Shown here: positions 54,472-62,081 of the stretch, in pieces
How positions within the stretch are numbered: position 1 is the first letter of the stretch
How the letters are laid out: each line of letters starts with the position of its first letter
Assembly (NCBI GenBank): GCA_949284985.1
Contig: CASDWY010000029.1
Span: 124,001-188,000 of the forward strand
DNA: 64,000 nt
From: an uncultured bacterium
GTDB lineage: Bacteria; Cyanobacteriota; Vampirovibrionia; Gastranaerophilales; Gastranaerophilaceae
Reading direction: 5' to 3'
The notes under the pieces: model-generated
The model's input: only the letters and a program-made list of their open reading frames with translations
Database searches by the model: none
Told to the model about the DNA's origin: nothing
Made by a program: the position numbers and the translations under genes

Positions 54472-56313
54472 TTAATTATTATGAAAAAAATCATAAACTT
54501 TCTTAGCACTTTTTTTATCAACAACTGACTCTAATTCCTGTTGGCTCCTTGTTGTAATTGTTTGTATAGATTTAAATTTCTGTAGTAAAAGAGCTTTGAC
54601 TTCAGTTCTCAAATATTTTATATTATCCAATTCTGATTTTATTGCAGATTTGGAACGCAGCGCTCTATGAAAAGTTATTGCAAACCTATGAGCTTCATCT
54701 CTAATTTGTTGAAAAAAATGCAAAGCCAAAGAGGTTTCAGGAATAATTACTGATTTTGAATGCCCAGGAATAAAAACTTCTTCTAATCGTTTGGCAAGAG
54801 AAACTATGTCTTGATCTTCAATTTCAAGCTCCTTTAATACTGAATGAGCAGCGGACAATTGTCCTTTACCGCCATCAATAATAATAAGATCAGGAAACTC
54901 AAGATTATTTTCTTTAAGTCTTTTGTACCGTCTTGTTACGACCTCTGACATAGATTTAAAATCATCAGGCTTCCCCTCTGCGCAGCGAACTTTAAACTTT
55001 CTATACAAAGACTTTACAGGCATACCGTTTTCAAATGTAACCATAGAAGCAACTGTGCTTGTCCCTTGAATATGTGAAATATCGAAACACTCAACTCTAT
55101 GAGGGAAACGCTGTAAATTCAATTTCTCCTTTAAATATGCTCCTATTTCATTATAATTTGATGCAACATCTGCTTTTTGTTCTCTAATCAACTTGTCTAA
55201 AAACAAATCAGAGTTTTTTCGAGCCAATTCCAATAACTCTTTTTCTTTGTTAGTTTTAACCGAAGCAATTATAACCTTCTTATTAAACTTCTTATGCAAA
55301 AATTCAGAATATACATCTATACTTTCTGTTTTAAACTTCTGCGGAAGTAAAATTTTCCTAGGTATTTCATTTTCAGTCGCTCTTTGATAATAATCTTTTA
55401 AAAAGAAATTTATAATTTCTTCTTCTGTGTCAAGAATACTTGCAACATAAGAAAAATCTTTTCTATTTATTAAACGACCGCCTCTAATTTGCATTACTAC
55501 TACTGCAAAAATTCCATTCTTTGAGGAAACTGACACAATATCATTATTTATATTTGTATTTTCAAAAACAACCTTTTGACGCTCCAGCGTTTTTGTTACA
55601 TCAAGATAACTGTCCCTATACCTTGCAGCTTTTTCAAACTCTTGAGTTTCTGAACATTTTTTCATCTCAATTAAAAGCTTATCCGCAAGCTCCTGCTGCT
55701 TTCCTGATAAAAACAACTCTACTGACTTAATAAGTTTTTTATATTCCTCGCTTGAAACTTTTTTTTGACAAGGTGCAAGACATCTCCCTATTTGATAATA
55801 CATACAAGGGCGATCTTTAAATTTTGGGGTTTTGCATTGTTTTAACGGAAAAATTTTTTTCATTAACTCCAATGTAGTATACATTGCCCTTGAATCCGTA
55901 TAAGGACCAAAATACTTTCCCTGTGCCATATTTATATTGCTCTTACGTGCAATTATAATCCTAGGATAATCCTCATTCGTTATAACAAAATAAGGAAATT
56001 TTTTATCATCTTTAAGTAAAATATTATATCGTGGTTTATGCTTTTTAATTAAATGAGACTCTAAAATTAATGCCTCAATTTCTGTATCTGTAACAATATA
56101 CTCAATACGAGCAATCTTAGGTACCAACACTTTTAATTTTGCTGAATCATGATGCTTATTAAAATAACTGCTAACTCTGCGCTTTAAATTTTTAGCCTTT
56201 CCAACATAAATAATCTCATCATTCTTATCATGGTACAAATAACAGCCGCTATTAACAGGCAAATACGCTAATTGTTCTTTAATTTTCTCGTTTTTATTCA
56301 ACTCTAAGGACAT
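54472..56313 (-). CDS. uvrC: Excinuclease ABC subunit C
   Basis: The 613-aa UvrC makes both incisions in nucleotide-excision repair. The N-terminal GIY-YIG-like nuclease is SGCYLYHDKNDEIIYVGKAK with KNLKRRVSSYF. Four Cys lie in KQCKTPKFKDRPCMYYQIGRC and APCQKK. The UVR motif (EMKKCSETQEFEKAARYRD) precedes the RNase-H-like nuclease (VECFDISHIQGTSTVASM; LIIIDGGKGQLSAAHSVL). The C-terminal helix-hairpin-helix is short (about residues 570-610). The ATG at 56313 is preferred over a GTG one codon earlier. It overlaps the DUF192 gene by 20 bp. Confidence 0.96.
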   Translation of the reverse strand: MSLELNKNEKIKEQLAYLPVNSGCYLYHDKNDEIIYVGKAKNLKRRVSSYFNKHHDSAKLKVLVPKIARIEYIVTDTEIEALILESHLIKKHKPRYNILLKDDKKFPYFVITNEDYPRIIIARKSNINMAQGKYFGPYTDSRAMYTTLELMKKIFPLKQCKTPKFKDRPCMYYQIGRCLAPCQKKVSSEEYKKLIKSVELFLSGKQQELADKLLIEMKKCSETQEFEKAARYRDSYLDVTKTLERQKVVFENTNINNDIVSVSSKNGIFAVVVMQIRGGRLINRKDFSYVASILDTEEEIINFFLKDYYQRATENEIPRKILLPQKFKTESIDVYSEFLHKKFNKKVIIASVKTNKEKELLELARKNSDLFLDKLIREQKADVASNYNEIGAYLKEKLNLQRFPHRVECFDISHIQGTSTVASMVTFENGMPVKSLYRKFKVRCAEGKPDDFKSMSEVVTRRYKRLKENNLEFPDLIIIDGGKGQLSAAHSVLKELEIEDQDIVSLAKRLEEVFIPGHSKSVIIPETSLALHFFQQIRDEAHRFAITFHRALRSKSAIKSELDNIKYLRTEVKALLLQKFKSIQTITTRSQQELESVVDKKSAKKVYDFFHNN

Positions 56314-56635
56314 CACCTATTTCCATTTTTTTTAACTCTATTGTACCTGCAGGTAATTCTAAAATATGCTTTACCACACTATTATAAGGTAATATTTTGT
56401 TTTTTTCGACACTTTTATAAAATGTGATAATCTCATAATTTTTATTCAAATAAACTGCATCAAAACTATATTTCATCAAAATAGAATGGACTTGAGAGCA
56501 TGGAGAAAGCAACAAGCCATCAAAACTATCAAAATTGTTTTTATTTAAAAGACCAATCATACGAGTTAGAAAACTTTTTGCCCATATTGCATTCTCACAT
56601 ATAAATTGATTATTTCTCAAACTTTTTATTCTCAT
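56294..56635 (-). CDS. DUF192 family protein
   Basis: A 113-aa protein of the small DUF192 (UPF0127) beta-barrel family. Conserved segments are AKSFLTRMIGLLNK, SFDGLLLSPCSQVHSILMKY (the family's HTxxM-like stretch, here HSILM), FDAVYLNKNYEIITFY and HILELPAGTIE. No signal peptide is present, although many relatives are exported. It overlaps uvrC by 20 bp and seems to lead that transcript. Function is not established. Confidence 0.85.
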   Translation of the reverse strand: MRIKSLRNNQFICENAIWAKSFLTRMIGLLNKNNFDSFDGLLLSPCSQVHSILMKYSFDAVYLNKNYEIITFYKSVEKNKILPYNSVVKHILELPAGTIELKKMEIGDVLRVE

Positions 56636-56774
56636 AAATACTCCACAATTTGTAGGATTTAAAAATCAAGTTACAAATGTTATAATAAATATGTCAAATT
56701 CTCTTCTAAATTAAAGTTTTATAAAAAACTGTCGATAAATAAATTGTAACAGAAAACTGAGGTTATTGAAAGCA

Positions 56775-57056
56775 ATGATTCTGGAATATCGTGTAAACGA
56801 ATCAGACGTTCAAGCGGCGTGGCTGAAAACTTTATATGATCTAATAGAAGAATTAAACTGTAGATGTAAAACATACATAGAAGAATCCTACAGTAAAACA
56901 TTCAAACACCTAGTTCGTACACGAGTAATTGAAGTGTATGGTTCAATTACTATGCTTGACTGGTTTAAAATTCGTATGGAGAGATACCTTCACTTTATAG
57001 AAAGCTACAACCAAAAACCGGAAATAATTTCTTCTGTTTATAAGCCAGAAGAATAA
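56775..57056 (+). CDS. Small unknown protein, 93 aa
   Basis: A largely helical protein with no recognised family. Aromatic and charged residues alternate (AAWLKTLYDLIEELNCRCKT; MLDWFKIRMERYLHFIESYN). The start is uncertain: TTG at 56766 is 3 nt after GAGG, while ATG at 56775 is 12 nt after it; the ATG is used here. The last six codons and stop (VYKPEE) lie inside a 74-bp unit that is tandemly duplicated downstream. It is convergent with atpG and divergent from the DUF192 gene. Confidence 0.6.
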   Translation: MILEYRVNESDVQAAWLKTLYDLIEELNCRCKTYIEESYSKTFKHLVRTRVIEVYGSITMLDWFKIRMERYLHFIESYNQKPEIISSVYKPEE

Positions 57057-57182
57057 TTTAATTTTTTAATGCATCTGCACCGGACACAACTTCGGAAATT
57101 TCATTAGTTGTTTATAAGCCGGAAGAATAATTTAATTTTTTAATGCATCTGCACCGGACACAACTTCGGAAATTTCATTAGT
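57035..57182. repeat. 74-bp tandem duplication spanning the ends of the 93-aa gene and atpG
   Basis: Two direct copies, 57035-57108 and 57109-57182, differ only at one base (A at 57047, G at 57121). Copy 1 holds the true end of the 93-aa gene plus a dead copy of the atpG tail. Copy 2 holds a dead copy of the 93-aa gene's end plus the real atpG tail. Confidence 0.96.
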
Positions 57183-58061
57183 AATAGCTGCTTGGCGTGC
57201 TTTATTATAATCAACCGTCAATAATCTAATCATATCTTCTGCGCTTTTAGTTGCAGATGACATCGCTGTCATTCTTGATGCCAATTCGCTGGCAGTTGCT
57301 TCAAGCAATGCTTGATAAATTGTATTTGAAATAAAATATGGTACTATTTTTTGCAAAATACTATTCGCATCTGTATCAAAAGTCATCAAAGGATCCAAAT
57401 GATGCTCTGAATCATCATCATCCTTTTCAATTTCCAATGGCAAAATTTTCCACTCTTCTACCTTATAGCTCATCATATTTTTAAATCGAGTGGTAACAAT
57501 TTCAATAGAATCAATTTTATTATCAACATATGCTTGAGCCATATCTTCAGCAACAACAGTAGCAGAAGTCCCTGTTACATTAACAGGAAAATTCTGATAA
57601 AATTTTTCTATTGTAAAACCTAATTTTTCAGCTTGATGCTTTAATGAATTATATCCTCTTTGCCCAATAACATACAAAGTTGACTCAATCCCCTGCTTTT
57701 TGTACTCATCAACAAGTTTTAAAACATAACGCACAACATTTGCATTATATGCACCTGCAAGCCCTTTATTGGAAGTAATAACAAGAATTCCTGCTGACTT
57801 TTTAGGTTTCTTCTTTAACAACAAAGGATAATTATCAATTCCTTTTTCTACTTTTAAACCGGAAACCGAATACTCATTACCTACACTACCCAAAAGTCTA
57901 ATAAACATATTAGCAAGTTCACGAGCAAAAGGGCGAGCAGCTTTAACAGCATTTTCTGATTTTTTAACCTTTGCTGCTGCAACCATCTTCATGGCTTTAG
58001 TAATTTTTTGAGTACTTGTAATACTGCTTATTCTGTCTTTAATATCTTTTAAATTTGGCAT
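57132..58061 (-). CDS. atpG: ATP synthase gamma subunit
   Basis: The 309-aa central-shaft subunit of F1. The N-terminal helix PNLKDIKDRISSITSTQKIT with KAMKMVAAAKVKK and the C-terminal helix ASRMTAMSSATKSAEDMI are the conserved coiled-coil shaft. ILVITSNKGLAGAYNANVVR is the typical middle segment. It is the last gene of the atp cluster, 6 bp after atpA. Its final 17 codons are within the 74-bp duplicated unit. The beta and epsilon genes that usually follow in other bacteria are absent, as in Cyanobacteria. Confidence 0.96.
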   Translation of the reverse strand: MPNLKDIKDRISSITSTQKITKAMKMVAAAKVKKSENAVKAARPFARELANMFIRLLGSVGNEYSVSGLKVEKGIDNYPLLLKKKPKKSAGILVITSNKGLAGAYNANVVRYVLKLVDEYKKQGIESTLYVIGQRGYNSLKHQAEKLGFTIEKFYQNFPVNVTGTSATVVAEDMAQAYVDNKIDSIEIVTTRFKNMMSYKVEEWKILPLEIEKDDDDSEHHLDPLMTFDTDANSILQKIVPYFISNTIYQALLEATASELASRMTAMSSATKSAEDMIRLLTVDYNKARQAAITNEISEVVSGADALKN

Positions 58062-58067
58062 AATTAC

Positions 58068-59579
58068 CTACATTGTGGCTTTATATTCTTCGAATTTAAT
58101 TTTTATTTGTTCTTTGTCATCATCACTAAGCGCCTCTCCTTTATTGAGTTTTTCAACAAGTTCAGGCATATTTAAATTAAAATAATTAAACCACCCTGCT
58201 TTTAATCTTGGAATACTTTTGTTATCAACATCATCGAGCAAGCCTTGATTAGCAACAAATAAAATTGAAACTTGCTCTGCAACAGAAAGTGGTTGATATT
58301 GTGGTTGTTTAAGAACTTCTGTTAATTTTTCACCTCTTAACAGTTGCTCTCTTGTTGATTTGTCTAAGTCAGAAGCAAATTGTGCAAAGGCTTCAAGTTC
58401 TCTATACTGTGCAAGGTCTAACCTAAGCTTGCCGGCAACTTGCTTAATAGCTTTTGTTTGAGCAGCTCCACCAACACGTGAAACCGAAATACCTGCATTC
58501 ATCGCAGGTCTAACTCCAGAATTAAACAAATTTGTTTCCAAGAAGATCTGTCCATCTGTAATTGAAATAACATTTGTTGGAATATACGCAGAAACGTCTC
58601 CAGCTTGTGTTTCAATAATAGGCAACGCAGTTATACTGCCGCCACCGAGCTCGTCTGTAAGCTTACAAGCACGTTCAAGCAATCTTGAATGGAGATAAAA
58701 TACATCTCCCGGGTATGCTTCACGTCCTGGAGGACGTCTTAAAAGCAAACTCATTGCTCTATATGCCTGAGCATGCTTTGACAAATCATCATAAACAATT
58801 AAAACATGTTTACCTTGCTCCATAAATTCTTCACCAATTGCACACCCTGCAAACGGAGCTATATATTGCAATGGCGCTGAATCATTAGCAGTAGCTGATA
58901 CTATTATTGTATAGTCCATTGCTCCACGATCTTCTAATATTTTAGCTAATTGAGCTACTGTTGAAGTTTTTTGACCTATCGCTACATAAATACAGATTAC
59001 ATCTTTACCCTTTTGGTTAAGAATAGTATCAATAGCAATAGCTGTTTTTCCTGTTTGTCTATCGCCTATAATTAACTCACGCTGTCCTCTTCCTATCGGC
59101 GTAAGAGCATCTATCATTGTTAACCCAGTCTGAAGCGGTTGATGAACTGATTTTCTTGTGATAATACCCGGCGCAACACGCTCAATAGGTCTGGACTTAT
59201 CTGTATATATATCACCCTTTCCATCAATTGGTTGTCCGCTAGGGTTAACTATTCTGCCTATAAGCGCATCACCTACAGGAACTGACGCAATACGCCCTGT
59301 CGTTTTTACTGTCATTCCTTCTTTAATATGCTTATAATCACCAAGAATTACTACCCCAACATTATCTTCCTCAAGGTTTTGTATAATCCCTAAGGTACCT
59401 TGTCCATCGTCAAATTCTACCAGCTCACTTGACATAGCATCTGAAAGCCCATAAATACGTGCAATCCCATCACCAACTTCTAAAACTTGCCCTTGATTAG
59501 TAACTTCAATTGCATTTTTATAGTTTTCTATTTTGCTTTTTATTAGTGAACTTATTTCATCAGGTCTTATTGAACTCAT
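58068..59579 (-). CDS. atpA: ATP synthase alpha subunit
   Basis: The 503-aa non-catalytic nucleotide-binding subunit of F1. Walker A is [13 protein letters not shown] near residue 172. [20 protein letters not shown] and [20 protein letters not shown] are family blocks. The arginine finger lies in [17 protein letters not shown]. It sits between atpH (15 bp) and atpG (6 bp). Length is normal. Confidence 0.98.
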   Translation of the reverse strand: MSSIRPDEISSLIKSKIENYKNAIEVTNQGQVLEVGDGIARIYGLSDAMSSELVEFDDGQGTLGIIQNLEEDNVGVVILGDYKHIKEGMTVKTTGRIASVPVGDALIGRIVNPSGQPIDGKGDIYTDKSRPIERVAPGIITRKSVHQPLQTGLTMIDALTPIGRGQRELIIGDRQTGKTAIAIDTILNQKGKDVICIYVAIGQKTSTVAQLAKILEDRGAMDYTIIVSATANDSAPLQYIAPFAGCAIGEEFMEQGKHVLIVYDDLSKHAQAYRAMSLLLRRPPGREAYPGDVFYLHSRLLERACKLTDELGGGSITALPIIETQAGDVSAYIPTNVISITDGQIFLETNLFNSGVRPAMNAGISVSRVGGAAQTKAIKQVAGKLRLDLAQYRELEAFAQFASDLDKSTREQLLRGEKLTEVLKQPQYQPLSVAEQVSILFVANQGLLDDVDNKSIPRLKAGWFNYFNLNMPELVEKLNKGEALSDDDKEQIKIKFEEYKATM

Positions 59580-59594
59580 TATTCTTTCCCTTTT

Positions 59595-60128
59595 CTATGA
59601 TAATTGCCTTTTTATTGCCTCAAAACGAGTTCTGAGACTATCATCTATCACTTGGTCACCAATTTTAATTACCAAACCTGCAACAACGTTCTTGTCAATT
59701 GTATAATCCAATTCTACACCGCAACCAAGTTTTTTTTCTAATTTTTCTTTTAATTTTAATTTTTCATCCTCTAACAATTCTACCGCTGAGAAGACTTCTA
59801 TTCTTAAAATATTATTTATTTCATCAAGTTTTTTTCTCAACTCTTCAACTACTGCATCAATATATGAAATCCTATTTTTATCTGCAAGCAAGCATAAGAA
59901 ATTCATTGTATGTCTGCAAACACCTTCAAAAGCTTCATCCATAACAATTTTTTTATCCTCCGGATCCGCCATTGGAAGCTCCAGAAAATATTTTAAACAA
60001 GCAGTAACAGCTATTTTATCTGATGCTTTTTTTAAATCATCATATATTTGCTCTCTGTCATCAAATTCAGAAAGCGCCTTTGCGTATCGTTTAGCCAATT
60101 TTAATTGTAATGAATGCAATGCTGTCAT
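59595..60128 (-). CDS. atpH: ATP synthase delta subunit
   Basis: The 177-aa F1 stator subunit that links alpha to the b/b' stalk. The N-terminal helical bundle (LAKRYAKALSEFDDREQIYDDL) and C-terminal segment (DKNVVAGLVIKIGDQVIDDSLRTRFEAIKRQL, read in parts) are diagnostic. It overlaps atpF by 4 bp. Confidence 0.94.
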   Translation of the reverse strand: MTALHSLQLKLAKRYAKALSEFDDREQIYDDLKKASDKIAVTACLKYFLELPMADPEDKKIVMDEAFEGVCRHTMNFLCLLADKNRISYIDAVVEELRKKLDEINNILRIEVFSAVELLEDEKLKLKEKLEKKLGCGVELDYTIDKNVVAGLVIKIGDQVIDDSLRTRFEAIKRQLS

Positions 60129-60637
60129 TTAATTTCTGTCTCCTCAATTTTATCAATTGCTTTTGAAATAAAATCTCTATGTAAATCAGACTCATTCTCA
60201 AGTCTGTTTAAAGTTTTTTCTTGTGCTGCATCTATAACCTTTATCGCAAGCTCTTTTTGCAACGCATTATTAACTTTTTGAATTTCTGTCTTGATAACTT
60301 TTTCTGCATTTTCTTCATATCTTTTTAGTGTTTGTTCTAATTCTGCAGCTGCTGCCTTTTTAAAACTATCCACCGTTTTTTTAGCGTCTTCACTAATTTT
60401 AACCAATTTATCCGGTAATTTGTTAACTTCATTTTTTGCTTGCTCTAATGTTTTTATAGAGTCATTTTTTTCATCATCAGATTTTTGGATAGATTCAGTA
60501 ATTTCATTCTTTGCATCATCCAACGCCCTCGACGCATTATACTTAATAAACAGCCAAACTAAAAGCGCAAAAACAATAATAAAATTAAAGAAATTCCCTT
60601 CTAAAAGTCCTTTAAAAGTTAAATCTACAACAGGCAT
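60125..60637 (-). CDS. atpF: ATP synthase b subunit
   Basis: A 170-aa peripheral-stalk subunit with one N-terminal membrane helix (FFNFIIVFALLVWLFIKYNA) and a long charged coiled coil. It directly follows the b' gene (1-bp overlap) and precedes delta. Together with b' it would form a heterodimeric stalk, as in Cyanobacteria and other phototroph lineages. Confidence 0.92.
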   Translation of the reverse strand: MPVVDLTFKGLLEGNFFNFIIVFALLVWLFIKYNASRALDDAKNEITESIQKSDDEKNDSIKTLEQAKNEVNKLPDKLVKISEDAKKTVDSFKKAAAAELEQTLKRYEENAEKVIKTEIQKVNNALQKELAIKVIDAAQEKTLNRLENESDLHRDFISKAIDKIEETEIK

Positions 60638-61059
60638 TATAAATCACCTCCGGTCAATTTTGAAATAATCATATTTGACAGGTCATCAATACCCATATTC
60701 ATCTCTTCAGAAGCTTTCTGTCTTTCTTGTTCTAAATCTGCTTTTTTTCGAGCAAATTTTTCAACTGTCTCCGCTTTTTTTTCAGCTTCAAGTTTTGCTT
60801 TTTCTTGTTTAGAACTTTCGACTTCATCTGCTACCATCTTTTTAGCCTCTAAACGAGCTGAGTGTATTTGCTGTTCAATATCATTTTTTATTGCTTTTAC
60901 ACTATTCAAATTATTTTCAGCCGCAGAAGAATTAGCATCAAAATATGCTTGACGCTTTTGTATAATATCACTTATTGGTTGATACAAAATCTTATTCATA
61001 ATCAACGTGAAAATGATAAAACTAATAGCAGAAACTATAAAAGTCGCATTAAATTCCAT
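60637..61059 (-). CDS. atpF2: ATP synthase b' subunit
   Basis: A 140-aa second stalk subunit. One membrane helix (ATFIVSAISFIIFTLIMNKILY) is followed by PISDIIQKRQAYFDANSSAA, typical of b/b' proteins, and a long coiled coil. A separate b' gene between c and b is characteristic of cyanobacterial and alphaproteobacterial clusters; with the rest of the order it points to the cyanobacterial type. Confidence 0.92.
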   Translation of the reverse strand: MEFNATFIVSAISFIIFTLIMNKILYQPISDIIQKRQAYFDANSSAAENNLNSVKAIKNDIEQQIHSARLEAKKMVADEVESSKQEKAKLEAEKKAETVEKFARKKADLEQERQKASEEMNMGIDDLSNMIISKLTGGDL

Positions 61060-61066
61060 TCTTCAC

Positions 61067-61303
61067 CTATTTTCCAAGAAGCATAAAAGCAACGACAAAT
61101 GCATACAAAGCACAAGCTTCAGCAAGTGCAGCGCCCAACATGAAGAAACCTACTGCTTTACCTGCAATCTCCGGTTGACGAGAAATCGCTTCCATTAAAC
61201 CTTTAGTTGCTATACCGATACCAAGACCAGCACCTACTGCACCAAAACCAATTGCAATACCTGCTCCTAAATGTGCTAAATTTGCTGCTGTTGAAATTGT
61301 CAT
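61067..61303 (-). CDS. atpE: ATP synthase c subunit
   Basis: A 78-aa rotor-ring hairpin. The first helix is glycine-rich (GAGIAIGFGAVGAGLGIGIA), the polar loop is SRQPEIAG, and the second helix carries the ion-binding Glu near residue 62 in AALAEACALYAFVV. The Ser/Thr pair after this Glu in sodium-type rings is absent, so proton coupling is expected (inference). GGAG precedes the ATG. Confidence 0.96.
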   Translation of the reverse strand: MTISTAANLAHLGAGIAIGFGAVGAGLGIGIATKGLMEAISRQPEIAGKAVGFFMLGAALAEACALYAFVVAFMLLGK

Positions 61304-61317
61304 ATTTTTCTCCTTAT

Positions 61318-61995
61318 CTAATGTTCTTCATTTATTGACGACGAAATATAAGCTAGCGTAAGCATCATAAATACAAACGCTTGTATAAATGCTACCAAAA
61401 TCTCAAATAACATAACAGGTATAGGCAAGATAAAAGCAACCGCACCCAATACCATTGAAACTAAAATTTCTCCTGCTAAAATATTTGCAAAAAGCCGGAT
61501 TGAAAGACTTAATGGCCGTGTAAACATTTCCAATAAATCAACAAGAGTTAAAATTATTCCATTAAAATTAAATCCATGATAAATAAATCTAATGCCTTTG
61601 GCTTTAATCCCAACTGCAATATAATATACTAAAACAATTACAGCAAGTGCAGCCGTTAAATTTATATCATTTGTAGGCGAAGCAAATTCTCCTTCTTTCA
61701 AGTGAAAGATTCTTAAAGGCAGCTGCCCACTTAAATTTGCTATTAATATAAATATAAATAATGATGCCGCCAATGGAACATGCTTACGCCCTTTTTCCCC
61801 AACCATAGAGTCTGTAAGCCCCCAAAAAAATCCAATCATTTTTTCCCCAACTAGCTGCATTTTATTGGGAACTAATGAAAGATTCCTTGTCATTAAATAC
61901 GCTATAACAACAAGAAATAACATACATGACCACATTACAACCAATGTATCCATATTTAAACTTATATTATTAAATTGTACTATCCAATGGTGCAT
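61318..61995 (-). CDS. atpB: ATP synthase a subunit
   Basis: A 225-aa membrane subunit forming the half-channels. The essential Arg is near residue 167 in RPLSLSIRLFANILAGE. Other conserved segments are VGEKMIGFFWGL and AFVFMMLTLAYISSSI. The ATG at 61995 is chosen for its AAAGGA at 7 nt; a longer frame to 62058 adds a 21-residue stretch without support. It is the first atp gene here. No atpI-like gene precedes it; a phosphohexomutase gene does. Confidence 0.95.
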   Translation of the reverse strand: MHHWIVQFNNISLNMDTLVVMWSCMLFLVVIAYLMTRNLSLVPNKMQLVGEKMIGFFWGLTDSMVGEKGRKHVPLAASLFIFILIANLSGQLPLRIFHLKEGEFASPTNDINLTAALAVIVLVYYIAVGIKAKGIRFIYHGFNFNGIILTLVDLLEMFTRPLSLSIRLFANILAGEILVSMVLGAVAFILPIPVMLFEILVAFIQAFVFMMLTLAYISSSINEEH

Positions 61996-62081
61996 GCTTC
62001 TATCCTTTTCTGTAATTTTAATCTTAGCATTAAGATAAAAAATCACAAACAACATCACATTTCTTAACTATTAAGATATAA

